A DNA stretch of 52,500 nucleotides from Streptomyces candidus (GCF_014207445.1 NZ_JACHEM010000022.1:1-52500), one strand, 5' to 3'. Positions 17,437 to 26,900 are shown, numbered from the stretch's first letter. Notes: generated by a model from the sequence alone, not told the origin. Numbers and translations: made by a program.

Positions 17437-18669
17437 TCACGTCGCCGGCCACGGCATACACCCCATGCACCCCGATACCCAGTGGGACGTTCCGCCCGGT
17501 CGGAGCCCGCCCGGCTCGTCCCAGCGGAGCGAGCGGAAGGTCGTCCGGATCTCCTCGGTGAGGACCGTGGGCTGCTCAAGGGCCGCGAAGTGCCCACCGC
17601 GGTCCAGTTGCCGGTAGTGGAGGACGTTGGTGTACCGGCGTTCAATCCACCGTCGGGAAGCCTGGATGGCCTCGCCGGGGAAGATGCTGAATCCGGCCGG
17701 CACTTGGTTCGGCTCGGACGGGGCGGGCACCTCTTGCCGTGCTTCCCAGTACAGGCGTGCTGAGGAGGCACCGGCGTTGGGCAGCCAATACATCATGATG
17801 TCGTCCAGGATCTCGTCGCGGTCGATGACCGATTCGGGATCGGCGTCGCTGTCCGTGACGTCCTGGAAGAGTGTGTAGATCCATGCGGCCAGCCCGGCCG
17901 GCGAGTCGGCGAGCGAGTAGCCGATGGTTTGCGGCCTGGTTGACTGCTCCTTGAAATAGCCGTCCAGCAGTGTCTGGTAGTTCTGCGCTGTGGCCAGCAT
18001 GCGCTGCTCGTCCGGTGTCGCCTCGCTGATCTCCCGGGCGGTGGGGAACACCATCGGCAAGTTGACGTGCATGCCGAGGAAACCGTCGGGTGCCTCACGG
18101 CTGATCGCTTCCACGACGGCCGAGCCCCAGTCGCCTCCCTGCGCGACCCACTCGCTGTAGCCGAGACGACCCATGAGCGTGACCCAGGCGTCGGCGATCC
18201 TGAGGACCCCCCAGCCGGTCGCCGTGGGCTTGTCGGAGAAGCCGAAGCCGGGCATCGAGGGAACGACGACATGGAAGGCGTCCTCAGCTCGGCCGCCGTG
18301 CGCGACGGGATCGGTCAGCGGCCCGATCAGGTGCCGGAATTCGAGGATCGAGCCGGGCCAGCCGTGGCAGAGCAGGAGCGGGAGCGCCGAGGGTTCGGGC
18401 GAGCGCACGTGCAGAAAGTGCACGCCGACGCCGTCTAGACGGGTACGGAACGACCCGAAGTCGTTGATCTCCTTCTCGCAACGCCGCCAGTCGTAGTCGG
18501 TGGCCCAGTGGTCGCAAAGGGCGCGGATCTGCTCCAGCTGCGGACCCTGGTCCGGGCCGGTTTCCCGGTCCGGCCAGCGCGTGTCGAGGAGGCGGCGGAC
18601 GAGACGGTCAAGTTCCTCAGCGTCCACAGCAACGCGGAACGGCTCGACACTCATGGACTGGGGTGACAT
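17437..18669 (-). CDS. epoxide hydrolase (alpha/beta-hydrolase, EHN-type)
   Basis: The protein has 410 residues and would open epoxides to diols via an ester intermediate. An EHN-type N-terminal region (EPFRVAVDAEELDRLVRRLL, TRWPDRETGPDQGPQLEQI) precedes the hydrolase core. The oxyanion motif is LLCHGWPGSILEF, the nucleophile Asp is in QGGDWGSAV, and the catalytic His is in DRGGHFAALEQP. SMPGFGFSDKP is typical of the family. The C-terminus runs about 28 residues past the usual end (WDEPGGLRPGGTSHW onward), perhaps after loss of the original stop. It is divergent from a TetR regulator, which probably controls it. ATG 18669 has GGGAG upstream; ATG 18654 is an alternative. Confidence 0.85.
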   Translation of the reverse strand: MSPQSMSVEPFRVAVDAEELDRLVRRLLDTRWPDRETGPDQGPQLEQIRALCDHWATDYDWRRCEKEINDFGSFRTRLDGVGVHFLHVRSPEPSALPLLLCHGWPGSILEFRHLIGPLTDPVAHGGRAEDAFHVVVPSMPGFGFSDKPTATGWGVLRIADAWVTLMGRLGYSEWVAQGGDWGSAVVEAISREAPDGFLGMHVNLPMVFPTAREISEATPDEQRMLATAQNYQTLLDGYFKEQSTRPQTIGYSLADSPAGLAAWIYTLFQDVTDSDADPESVIDRDEILDDIMMYWLPNAGASSARLYWEARQEVPAPSEPNQVPAGFSIFPGEAIQASRRWIERRYTNVLHYRQLDRGGHFAALEQPTVLTEEIRTTFRSLRWDEPGGLRPGGTSHWVSGCMGCMPWPAT

Positions 18670-18699
18670 GCGACATCTCCCTGGATGGGGGCGGGGTAC

Positions 18700-18762
18700 C
18701 ACCGTAACGCTAAAGTGGAATGTGGATTCAACTTGAGAACAAGATTTCCAGTTGTTACGGTG
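18700..18762. promoter_or_regulatory. inverted repeat in the TetR/epoxide-hydrolase intergenic region
   Basis: CACCGTAAC (18700-18708) and its exact complement GTTACGGTG (18754-18762) lie 45 bp apart in the 98-bp gap between the divergent genes, each half next to one gene. They are plausible regulator half-sites or part of the two promoters. Assigning them to the TetR protein is inference. Confidence 0.4.
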
Positions 18763-18767
18763 CGTAC

Positions 18768-19430
18768 ATGCCAGAACGTCCCCTGCGCCGCGACGCGGAG
18801 CGCAACCGACAGCTCCTGCTGGAAACAGCGCATGCCCTGATGGCCCGTGACGGACTGGAGGTGACGTACGAGGAGATCGCCATCGCGGCCGGTACCGGCA
18901 TGGGCACCGTCTACCGCCGGTTCCCCGATCGGCAGAAGCTCGTGGACATCTTGTTCGCGGAGCACATCGATGCCGTCGTCGAGCTCGCCCGGCAGGCGTG
19001 TCAGTCCGACAATCCCTGGACCGGGCTCACCTGGTTCATGGAGCAGCAGCTCGAACTGGAGGCAGGCAACCGCGGACTTGGCCAGCTGCTGCGCGGCGGC
19101 CGTCAGTCGTCCGAACTCGTGATGCGGGGGCGGGCTCAGATCACGCCTCTCGTGACAGATCTCCTCGAGCGGGCGATCCGGAGCCACCAGCTACCGGCCA
19201 CGGTCATGCCCGCCGACCTGGTCACGATCCACCTCATGGTCGGTGCGGTGATGGATGCCGCCCGTCACATCGACCCGGATCTGTGGCGACGCGCCCTGAC
19301 CATGGCACTCACCGGGCTCCGGCACGCCGAACTGCCCGTCAGGCAACCGGACGACGAACTCATCGATCGCCTTTTCGGGGTCCCCGCCACAGCACGAGAC
19401 AAGAAAGCCGCCAATGAACCTGCCGAATGA
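18768..19430 (+). CDS. TetR-family transcriptional regulator
   Basis: The protein has 220 residues. The N-terminal helix-turn-helix is clear: RRDAERNRQLLLETAHALMA, then VTYEEIAIAAGTGMGTVYRRF, with recognition helix TGMGTVYRRFPDRQKLVDIL. The C-terminal ligand-binding domain is helical and ends in a polar tail. It most likely represses itself and the divergent epoxide hydrolase and responds to a small lipophilic ligand; this follows from gene arrangement only. The PPOX-type gene starts inside its 3' end (17-bp overlap), so the two are co-expressed. The start at 18768 is the one consistent with the conserved N-terminus. Confidence 0.9.
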   Translation: MPERPLRRDAERNRQLLLETAHALMARDGLEVTYEEIAIAAGTGMGTVYRRFPDRQKLVDILFAEHIDAVVELARQACQSDNPWTGLTWFMEQQLELEAGNRGLGQLLRGGRQSSELVMRGRAQITPLVTDLLERAIRSHQLPATVMPADLVTIHLMVGAVMDAARHIDPDLWRRALTMALTGLRHAELPVRQPDDELIDRLFGVPATARDKKAANEPAE

Positions 19431-19809
19431 CCTGGTCGATGTCCTGCACACACCGGCCCTCTGCTTCCTGACCACCCTCATGCCGGACGGATCCCCGCAG
19501 ATCACCCAGACCTGGGTCGACACCGACGGCGTCAACATCCTCATCAACACGGTGACCACGCACCAGAAGATGAAGAACATCACCCGCGACGCACGCGTCG
19601 CCGCCGCCGTCGCCGACCCGACCGCACCATCCCGCTACTGGGCAGTCCGTGGCACCGTCGCATCGTCCACGACGCAGGGCGCCGAGGAGCACATCGACAA
19701 GCTGGCACACAAGTATCTGGGCCGCCCCTACCCACAGTTCGGCGGGCAACAGCAAGAACGTGTTCTGCTGACGATCAGCGTCGACACGTTGCACACCCCC
19801 CGCCGCTGA
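19414..19809 (+). CDS. PPOX-class F420-dependent oxidoreductase
   Basis: The protein has 131 residues and is a split beta-barrel flavin/F420-binding protein. LCFLTTLMPDGSPQITQTWV is the standard opening, with NTVTTHQKMKNITRDARVAA and SRYWAVRGTVASS matching the cofactor-phosphate region. Members reduce small substrates with F420H2 or FMN; the substrate here is unknown. It overlaps the TetR gene by 17 bp and is probably translated from the same message. It may act on xenobiotics together with the epoxide hydrolase, which is inference. Confidence 0.85.
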   Translation: MNLPNDLVDVLHTPALCFLTTLMPDGSPQITQTWVDTDGVNILINTVTTHQKMKNITRDARVAAAVADPTAPSRYWAVRGTVASSTTQGAEEHIDKLAHKYLGRPYPQFGGQQQERVLLTISVDTLHTPRR

Positions 19810-20263
19810 CCAGCGGCACGGCGCCGAACCCCACACTTTCGCCTGGCTCAAGCCCCTATGCAGCTACTGTGCCCCCTCCGTCCCTGGGATCCCCCTGAAA
19901 AGACGAAGTCGTCGAGAACCGGGATCCGTCCTTCCTGTCAGGGGTGCCCACAGCGTGTCCGTCGGCCGACTTCCCTCAGGAGCAATGTACTTCCGCCGTG
20001 ACTGACACCGCCTCGGTACGCCTGTGGGGCCGCACGCCTGGACAGGATCGACCCTGCTGCCGGCCGCGGCTCTGGCGCTGCGCCTGCCGGTGTACGGGTT
20101 GCGACGGGTCATGTACCCAGACCTACTGGGACTCCCTGATCGGCAACGGTCACGTCGTAGTCGTAGACGGTGGGGCTTTGGCTTCGGTCCACTGGCCCCA
20201 GGCCTGAAGGGGTGGTCCACGACGTGCTGCACGCGGCCGAGGGGCTTGACGGTGCCGCCGCGG

Positions 20264-20850
20264 CGACTGGACGAGGTGGCGTGCGAAGCCCTGCCGGCCA
20301 TCGGTGGACCGGAGGCCGTCCGCGGTCTTGTGGACCTGTGCGAGCGGTTGCCGCCCGGCCGGGGGTACTGGACGGTACGGGTGCTCGACGCCCCCTTGCC
20401 GCGCTGCGGGCCACGGACGCCGTGACGCCCCTCCTGGCCACGCTGCAGGGGTGTCTGCCCGATCTCGCGGTACGCGTCGTGCGCACGCTCGGCGCGATCG
20501 AGGCCCCACGGGCCGCCTCCGCCCTGCTCGTCCCCGCGCACTCCCCCGCCCCGGACACCCACCTGCGCCGCGCCGCGGTCGAGGCGTTGCACGCGCTGCC
20601 CGCCGTCGGGTGGCCGCCCCCGCACCGCCACCCGGCCGTCGAGCGACTCCTCCGCACCCCCCGTGCGACCCGGACCCCGACACGGCGCGCCTCGCGCCAG
20701 CCTGCTCGCCAGGACCGAGGACGGCCGGGCCAGGCCCTGTTGCGGATCGGCACCGAAGAGGCGTACGAACGCGTGCTGGCGTTCTGCTGCAGGACGAAGC
20801 ACTTCTATACCTGGCACGTCGGCGCCCTGGACGCCGTCGCCGCCGGCGAC
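20264..20850 (+). pseudogene. HEAT-repeat protein, decayed by frameshifts
   Basis: One frame gives DEVACEALPAIGGPEAVRGL and YWTVRVLDAP. At a C-run near 20392 coding continues in another frame as LAALRATDAVTPLLATLQGC, RVVRTLGAIEAPRAASALL and RRAAVEALHALPAVG. After another disruption, EEAYERVLAFCCRTKHFYTW HVGALDAV follows. The paired-helix AAxALxxIG pattern is that of HEAT/PBS-lyase repeats. No frame is open throughout. The 430 bp before it (19810-20240) shows no convincing gene. Confidence 0.5.
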
Positions 20851-20856
20851 GACACT

Positions 20857-20887
20857 GCCCCCGCTCGTGGTCAGGGCGAGCGGGGGC
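20857..20887 (-). terminator. hairpin terminator of the SulP gene
   Basis: GCCCCCGCTCG (20857-20867) and CGAGCGGGGGC (20877-20887) form a perfect 11-bp stem with a 9-nt loop, 15 bp beyond the SulP stop. Confidence 0.75.
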
Positions 20888-20901
20888 GGTCTGAGGCGTG
20901 T

Positions 20902-22404
20902 TCAGTGGCCGCCGGTGAGCTGTCCGGCGAGCTTTTCGTGGATTTCCGCGCTGGACTTGTTCAGGCCGATGATCGTGACTTTCTTGCCGCGCTGCTTGTA
21001 CTTGGTCTCGATGGCGTCCAGGGCGGCGACCGAGGAGGCGTCCCAGATGTGGGCCTCGGCCAGGTCGACCACGATGTCGTCGGGGTCGTCCTTGTAGTTG
21101 AACTGGTAGACCAGGTCGTTGGAGGAGGCGAAGAACAGTTCGCCGGTCACGGTGTAGAGGACGCTGCTGCCGTCGGGCGCGAGGTGCGGGGTGACCTCGG
21201 CGAAGTGGGCGACGCGCTTGGCGAAGATGACCATTGCGGTGATCGAGCCGAGGACGACGCCGATGGCGAGGTTGTGGGTGATGACGACGGCGGCGACGGT
21301 GACGACCATGACGGTGGTCTCGCCGAGGGGCATCCTTTGGAGGGTCTTGGGCTGGATGGAGTGCCAGTCGAAGGTGGCGACGGAGACGAGGATCATCACG
21401 GCGACCAGGGCGGCCATCGGGATGTCGGAGACGACCGGGCCGAAGGCGATGCACAGCACCATCAGGAAGGTGCCCGCGAGGAAGGTGGACAGGCGGGTGC
21501 GGGCTCCGGAGGTCTTCACGTTGATCATCGTCTGCCCGATCATGGCGCAGCCGCCCATGCCGCCGAAGAAGCCGGTGACGATGTTGGCGATGCCCTGGCC
21601 GATCGACTCACGGGTCTTGTTGGAGTGGGTGTCGGTGATGTCGTCGACCAGCTTGGCCGTCATCAGCGACTCCATCAGGCCGACCAGCGCCATCGCCAAG
21701 GCGTAGGGGGCGATGGTGGTCAGGGTGTCCGTCGTGAACGGCACGTCGGGCAGGCCGGGCACCGGCAGTGAGGAGGGCAGGTCGCCCTTGTCGCCGACCG
21801 TGGGTACCGCGATTCCGGCGGCGACCGTGATGACGGTGAGGATCACGATGGACACGAGCGGCGCCGGGACCACTGTGGTGATCTTCGGGAAGAACACCAT
21901 CAGCGCCAGACCGCCGATGATCAGCGGGTAGACGGGCCAGGGCACATCCGTCATCTCGGGCACCTGGGCCATGAAGATCAGGATGGCGAGGGCGTTGACG
22001 AAGCCGACCATCACGCTGCGCGGCACGAACCGCATCAGCTTGGCGACGCCGAGCGCACCGAGGGCGATCTGGAAGACACCGGCCAGGATGACGGCGGCGA
22101 TCAAGTAGCCCAGGCCGTGCTCGCGGTTGAGCGGGGCGATGACCAGTGCGACGGCGCCGGTGGCGGCGGAGATCATGGCCTTGCGTCCGCCGACGATCGA
22201 GATGACCACGGCCATGGTGAAGGACGCGAACAGGCCGACGGCCGGGTCGACACCGGCGATGATCGAGAACGAGATCGCCTCCGGGATCAGCGCCAGGGCC
22301 ACGACCAGGCCGGCCAGGACCTCGGTGCGGAACACCTTGGGAGAGGCCAGCCAGTCCGGCTTGGGCATGCGCATTTTGGGGGCGGTGGACAGCGGTGTGG
22401 ACAT
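20902..22404 (-). CDS. SulP-family inorganic anion transporter with STAS domain
   Basis: This is a 500-residue inner-membrane carrier, probably for sulfate, bicarbonate or a similar anion. About ten or more hydrophobic segments span residues 25-400. The sulfate-transporter N-terminal signature appears as VLAGLVVALALIPEAISFSI. The cytoplasmic STAS domain follows (about 400-500, VTGELFFASSNDLVYQF, DDIVVDLAEAHIWDASSVAA). A MerR-type regulator is divergent, with an inverted-repeat-like motif between them, suggesting direct control. The start at 22404 (MSTPLSTAPKMRMPKPDW) is preferred over more upstream frames, which encode only Arg/Pro-rich sequence. A terminator hairpin follows. Confidence 0.9.
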   Translation of the reverse strand: MSTPLSTAPKMRMPKPDWLASPKVFRTEVLAGLVVALALIPEAISFSIIAGVDPAVGLFASFTMAVVISIVGGRKAMISAATGAVALVIAPLNREHGLGYLIAAVILAGVFQIALGALGVAKLMRFVPRSVMVGFVNALAILIFMAQVPEMTDVPWPVYPLIIGGLALMVFFPKITTVVPAPLVSIVILTVITVAAGIAVPTVGDKGDLPSSLPVPGLPDVPFTTDTLTTIAPYALAMALVGLMESLMTAKLVDDITDTHSNKTRESIGQGIANIVTGFFGGMGGCAMIGQTMINVKTSGARTRLSTFLAGTFLMVLCIAFGPVVSDIPMAALVAVMILVSVATFDWHSIQPKTLQRMPLGETTVMVVTVAAVVITHNLAIGVVLGSITAMVIFAKRVAHFAEVTPHLAPDGSSVLYTVTGELFFASSNDLVYQFNYKDDPDDIVVDLAEAHIWDASSVAALDAIETKYKQRGKKVTIIGLNKSSAEIHEKLAGQLTGGH

Positions 22405-22659
22405 GTGACCGTTTCTGCTCGGGCGCGCCCTTCTCCTGCCGGAGGGGCGTGCGTCGTTCTCGACTCCACGCAACGGGGCGGAATCCCCGGTGGCCCGGCC
22501 TCGACGGGGGCCCTGCCGGATGCTGTGGCAGCGTGGGCGGCTGCCGGTCGGGCATCATTGCCCGGAAGTCTGCGGGCGCCGACGGGGGCCTGATCGTAGC
22601 CCGCACGCCGACGGGGCGGCCCGGACCGCACCCACGGCCCGGCTGCCTCACCGGCAACT

Positions 22660-22676
22660 CTACCCTGACGTGAGGG
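22660..22676. promoter_or_regulatory. putative MerR operator between SulP and merR genes
   Basis: CTACCCTGACGTGAGGG contains the imperfect palindrome CCCTGACGTGAGGG, a shape typical of MerR-family operators, in the 399-bp divergent gap. Its first 12 bases recur exactly at 25057-25068 upstream of the RNase J gene. The remainder of 22405-22803 shows no gene. Confidence 0.4.
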
Positions 22677-22803
22677 CAGAGTGTGACCTGAGGTTGGGGA
22701 ACTCCACGGGAACACTCTCTCGGGTCGGGTGATTCCAGACACGTAAGCTGGGCTACTTTCCATGCTCGACATACGGCGGAACGCAGAAGGAGAAGGCGCG
22801 GAA

Positions 22804-23205
22804 ATGACTGAGCGGCAGATGCAGATCGGTGAAGTGGCTGAACGGACCGGTCTGTCGCTGCGCACGATCCGCCACTACGAGGAAGTCGGCCTTGTGGCGC
22901 CTTCCGCCCGCAGCAAGGGCGGCTTCCGTCTGTACACCGAGGCCGATGTCGAGCGTCTGATGGTGATCCGCCGGATGAAGCCGCTGGATTTCTCGCTGGA
23001 GGAGATGCGGGACCTGCTGGAGATCACCGACCGGCTCGCCACTGACGGGACCCCTACGGAAGGGGACGAGCGGGAGCGGCTGCGCGAGCGGCTGGACTCC
23101 TACCGCAAGGTCGCCGACGCCCGCTGCGAGACGCTGCGCGCCCAGCTGATGGCTGCCGAGGACTTCGCAAGCACGCTCCGCCGCAGGCTCGGCACGGAAA
23201 AGTGA
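22804..23205 (+). CDS. MerR-family transcriptional regulator
   Basis: The protein has 133 residues. The winged-helix N-terminus is textbook: MQIGEVAERTGLSLRTIRHY, then EEVGLVAPSARSKGGFRLYT and EADVERLMVIRRMKPLDFSL. A dimerising coiled coil follows (RERLRERLDSYRKVADARCE). No metal-binding Cys pair is evident at the C-terminus, so a metal sensor is unlikely; the effector is unknown. It is divergent from the SulP transporter and may regulate it by distorting a long-spacer promoter, as is usual for MerR proteins. The start at 22804 follows AGGAGAAGG. Confidence 0.9.
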   Translation: MTERQMQIGEVAERTGLSLRTIRHYEEVGLVAPSARSKGGFRLYTEADVERLMVIRRMKPLDFSLEEMRDLLEITDRLATDGTPTEGDERERLRERLDSYRKVADARCETLRAQLMAAEDFASTLRRRLGTEK

Positions 23206-23291
23206 CCGCGCGCCGGGAGGCCTTCCCCCAGCATTGAACCCGCGCGTCCCAGTCGCCCGCCGGGCAGATCATCGCACCGGGGCCCGTGGGC

Positions 23292-24929
23292 CTATTCGTG
23301 CGCGGCGAGGAGCTGGCCGAGGCGGGCGTCGGGGAAGGCGCGTTCGAAGGAGCCGACCTGCCATTTGTCGGGGAACAGTGCGAGCAGTGCCTTGTCGCGG
23401 ACTCGGGTCAGGGCCTCGCCGGTGATGCGCTGGGAGGCGTTGAGCGCCTCGGCCCCGGCCGGGTCGGTGGCCCGCGCCAGACGGTAGGGCAACGTCTCCA
23501 GGTGTACGCGGGAGGAGAATTCGCCCGCCATCCGTGCCTGGACCACGTCGAACTGCATCGGGCCGACCGCTGCCAGGATGGGTGCTGCCTCGCCGCGGGT
23601 GTCGGAGACCAGGACCTGCACGACGCCTTCCTCGTCGAGCTGCGCGATGCCCTTGCGGAACTGCTTGGAGCGGGAGAGGTCGGCGGGGCGGGCGACCGCG
23701 AAGTGCTCGGGGGCGAAGGTCGGCATGGGCGGGAACAGGGCGGCCGGTCCCGCGTACAAGGTGTCGCCGACCCGCAGGGCGGTGGCGTTGACGAGGCCGA
23801 CGACGTCGCCGGGGTAGGCGGTGTCGACCATCGAGCGGTCCTGGCCGAAGACGCTGTGCGCGTACTTGGTGGCGAACGGCTTGCCGGAGGCGGCCCGGGT
23901 GAAGGTCGCACCGCGTTCGAAGACTCCGGAGCACACCCGCAGGAACGCGATCCGGTCGCGGTGAGCGGGGTCCATGTTGGCCTGCACCTTGAACACCAGA
24001 CCGGAGAACGGCGCGTCCACCGGCCGGGTGCCGCCGCCCTCCAGCTCCCGCGCGGCGGGCGCGGGCGCCAGGTCGACGACGGCGTCGAGCAGCAGCCGCA
24101 CCCCGATGTTGGAGACGGCGGCGCCGAAGAACACCGGAGTGGAGAGCCCTGCCAGGAACGAGTCCCGGTCCAGGCCGGCGCCGTCTGCGCGCAGCAGCTC
24201 CAGTTCGTCGTTGGCCTGCCCCCAGTCGGCGCCTTCCTCCTCCGCGGCACGGGCTGCGGGGATGGCCTTCTCGAGGGCTGCGTGGGTGCCGCCCGGGGTG
24301 CGGGTGTAGCGCAGCATCCGGTCCGGGTCGCGTACGTCGATCAGGCCGCGCAGGTAACCGGGGGCGCCGACGGGCCAGGTCACCGGGGTCGGCCGGAGCC
24401 GGAACTCCCGCTCGATCTCGTCCAGCAGTTCCAGTGCCCCGTGCCCGGGGCGGTCCCACTTGTTGACGAAGGTGATCACGGGTATGCCACGGTGGCGGCA
24501 GACATCGAAGAGCTTGCGGGTCTGTTCCTCCAGGCCCTTGGCCGCGTCGATGAGCATCACGGCGCAGTCCACCGCGGCCAGGACACGGTAGGTGTCCTCG
24601 GAGAAGTCGGCGTGACCGGGGGTGTCCAGGAGGTTGAGGACGCAGCCGCGGTAGGCGAACTGGAGCACCGCCGAGGTCACCGAGATGCCGCGGGCCTTCT
24701 CCATCTCCATCCAGTCCGAGGCCACCCCGCGCCGCCCGGACTTGCCGTGCACCGCGCCCGCCGAGGTGATCGCCCGCGCGTGCAGCGCGAGGGCCTCGGT
24801 CAGGGTGGATTTTCCGGCGTCCGGGTGGCTGATCACCGCGAAGGTGCGTCGCCGGGCGGCCTCCCCGGCCACTGCGCCCATGTTTCCCGGAGGGGTGTCG
24901 GAGTGGTTTTCCTTGTGTGCGGTATTCAC
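23292..24929 (-). CDS. prfC: peptide chain release factor 3
   Basis: This is a translational GTPase that recycles RF1/RF2 from the ribosome after termination. It has 545 residues (529 in E. coli). GTPase motifs are SHPDAGKST (G1), RGISVTSA (G2), DTPGHADF (G3) and NKWDRPG (G4). EDTYRVLAAVDCAVMLIDAA, TPVFFGAAVSNIGV and VFKVQANMDPAHRDRIAF are strongly RF3-specific. The GTG at 24929 gives about 16 extra residues; ATG 24881 (MGAVAGEAARRRTFAVISHP) is nearer the family start and is an alternative. It is single-gene, divergent from RNase J. Confidence 0.93.
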   Translation of the reverse strand: MNTAHKENHSDTPPGNMGAVAGEAARRRTFAVISHPDAGKSTLTEALALHARAITSAGAVHGKSGRRGVASDWMEMEKARGISVTSAVLQFAYRGCVLNLLDTPGHADFSEDTYRVLAAVDCAVMLIDAAKGLEEQTRKLFDVCRHRGIPVITFVNKWDRPGHGALELLDEIEREFRLRPTPVTWPVGAPGYLRGLIDVRDPDRMLRYTRTPGGTHAALEKAIPAARAAEEEGADWGQANDELELLRADGAGLDRDSFLAGLSTPVFFGAAVSNIGVRLLLDAVVDLAPAPAARELEGGGTRPVDAPFSGLVFKVQANMDPAHRDRIAFLRVCSGVFERGATFTRAASGKPFATKYAHSVFGQDRSMVDTAYPGDVVGLVNATALRVGDTLYAGPAALFPPMPTFAPEHFAVARPADLSRSKQFRKGIAQLDEEGVVQVLVSDTRGEAAPILAAVGPMQFDVVQARMAGEFSSRVHLETLPYRLARATDPAGAEALNASQRITGEALTRVRDKALLALFPDKWQVGSFERAFPDARLGQLLAAHE

Positions 24930-25056
24930 GGGTCCAGCTTCGCATCCGCCGCCGGGCCCTTCAGCAGGTGGGAGAGGCGGCGGTGCGAGGAACTGCGCCT
25001 GGGGGCTGGCGTCGGCGGAGGACTTCGCCCGCTCCCTGCACGGACAGAACTGAAAC

Positions 25057-25070
25057 CTACCCTGACGTCA
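25057..25070. promoter_or_regulatory. second copy of the putative MerR-type motif
   Basis: CTACCCTGACGT repeats exactly the first 12 bases of the motif at 22660. Here it contains the perfect palindrome CTGACGTCAG (25062-25071 within the flanking sequence). It lies about 100 bp upstream of RNase J and in the divergent gap with prfC. Confidence 0.3.
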
Positions 25071-25169
25071 GAGTGGGTTGGCAATTGGCGGTACGGGACG
25101 AAGGTGCGAGGGCAGGATGACGGCGCAGTCAGTGGATCACTCGCGGCGACTCTCCGGTAGCGTCACGGT

Positions 25170-26855
25170 ATGAGTCATCCCCATCCCGAGCTGAAGCCCG
25201 CCCCGCCGCTGCCCGAGGGAGGGCTGCGCATCGTCGCCCTGGGCGGCCTGGGCGAGATCGGCCGCAACATGACCGTCTTCGAGTATGACGGCAAGCTGCT
25301 CGTCGTCGACTGCGGCGTCCTGTTCCCTGAGGAGAACCAGCCGGGCGTGGACGTGATCCTGCCCGACTTCACCTCGATCCGTGACCGCCTCGACGACATC
25401 GTGGCCATCGTCCTCACCCACGGCCACGAGGACCACATCGGCGCCGTGCCCTACCTCTTGCGCGAACGGCGCGACATCCCCGTCGTCGGCTCGAAACTGA
25501 CCCTGGCCTTCCTCGATGCCAAGCTGAAGGAGCACCGCATCCGCCCGCAGGCGGTACGGGTGCGCGAGGGCGAGCGGCGTTCCTTCGGGCCCTTCGAGTG
25601 CGAGTTCGTAGCCGTCAACCACTCCATCCCCGACGGGCTCGCGGTCGCGATCCGCACCGGTGCGGGCCTGGTCCTGCACACCGGCGACTTCAAGATGGAC
25701 CAGTTCCCGCTGGACGAGCGGATCACCGATCTGCGCGCCTTCGCCCGGCTCGGCGAAGAGGGCGTCGACCTCTTCCTCACCGACTCCACCAACGCCGAAG
25801 TCCCCGGCTTCACCACCTCCGAGCGGGAGCTCAACCCGGCCATCGAACACGTCCTGCGCACCGCCCCGCGCCGGGTCATCGTCTCCAGCTTCGCCAGCCA
25901 CATCCACCGCATCCAGCAAGTCCTCGACGCCGCGCACGAGAACGGACGCAAGGTCGCCTTCGTCGGCCGCTCCATGGTCCGCAACATGGGCATCGCCCGG
26001 GAACTGGGCTACCTCAACGTGCCACCCGGCCTGGTGGTGAGCCTCCAGGAACTGGAGAAACTGCCGGAGGACAGGATCGCCCTGGTGTGCACCGGCTCCC
26101 AGGGCGAGCCCATGGCAGCACTGTCCCGCATGGCCAACCGAGACCATGTGATCCGGATCGGCAAGGGCGACACCGTCCTGCTCGCCAGCTCCCTCATCCC
26201 CGGCAACGAGAACGCCATCTACCGCGTCATCAACGGGCTGACCCGCTGGGGCGCGAACGTCGTCCACAAGGGCAACGCCAAGGTACACGTCTCCGGACAC
26301 GCCAGCGCCGGTGAACTCGTCTACTGCTACAACATCGTCAAGCCCCGCAACGTCATGCCCGTCCACGGCGAGTGGAAGCACATGCGGGCCAACGCCGACC
26401 TGGCCATCCGGACCGGTGTCGACCCCGACAACGTGGTCATCGCCGAGGACGGCGTCGTCGTCGACCTCATCGGCGGACGTGCCCGCATCACCGGCAAGGT
26501 CCCCGCCGGCTACGTCTACGTGGACGGCATGACCGTCGGCGGCGCCACCGAAGCCTCCCTGAAAGACCGCCTCACCCTCGCCGAGGAGGGCGTGGTCACC
26601 GTGGTCGCCATCGTCGACGCCAATACCGGCAAGCTCGCCGAGGCCCCCGACTTCCTGGCCCGCGGCTTCGTCCACGACGAAACCACGTTCTCCTCCGTCG
26701 TACCCGTGATCGAGAAGACCCTGGCCACCGCAGCCGAGGAAGGCGTCGGCGACGCCCACCAGCTGGAACAGCTCATCGTCCGCGCCGTCGGGAACTGGGC
26801 GTTTCGCACCTACCGCCGCAGGCCGCTCATCATCCCCGTCATCATCGATGCCTGA
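25170..26855 (+). CDS. rnj: ribonuclease J family protein
   Basis: This is a metallo-beta-lactamase/beta-CASP ribonuclease of 561 residues, with endo- and 5'-3' exonuclease activity on RNA in known members. Landmarks are the opening LRIVALGGLGEIGRNMTVFE, the zinc motif HGHEDH (84-89), the conserved NHSIPDG and HTGDFKMD, beta-CASP DSTNAEVPGFTTSE, and VSGHASAGEL with the C-terminal MPVHGEWKHM. The ribosome site is weak. In many Streptomyces the housekeeping RNase J lies elsewhere, so this may be a second copy, but that cannot be decided here. A spermidine-synthase-like gene follows after 45 bp. Confidence 0.9.
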   Translation: MSHPHPELKPAPPLPEGGLRIVALGGLGEIGRNMTVFEYDGKLLVVDCGVLFPEENQPGVDVILPDFTSIRDRLDDIVAIVLTHGHEDHIGAVPYLLRERRDIPVVGSKLTLAFLDAKLKEHRIRPQAVRVREGERRSFGPFECEFVAVNHSIPDGLAVAIRTGAGLVLHTGDFKMDQFPLDERITDLRAFARLGEEGVDLFLTDSTNAEVPGFTTSERELNPAIEHVLRTAPRRVIVSSFASHIHRIQQVLDAAHENGRKVAFVGRSMVRNMGIARELGYLNVPPGLVVSLQELEKLPEDRIALVCTGSQGEPMAALSRMANRDHVIRIGKGDTVLLASSLIPGNENAIYRVINGLTRWGANVVHKGNAKVHVSGHASAGELVYCYNIVKPRNVMPVHGEWKHMRANADLAIRTGVDPDNVVIAEDGVVVDLIGGRARITGKVPAGYVYVDGMTVGGATEASLKDRLTLAEEGVVTVVAIVDANTGKLAEAPDFLARGFVHDETTFSSVVPVIEKTLATAAEEGVGDAHQLEQLIVRAVGNWAFRTYRRRPLIIPVIIDA

Positions 26856-26900
26856 CGGGCCGACGAACTTCCGCATTGGTTCCAGTGGAGAGGTGAACGG

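Noticed and set aside
20170..21771. A 533-codon plus-strand open frame
   Set aside because: The first part is the decayed HEAT gene and the rest is antisense to the SulP transporter.
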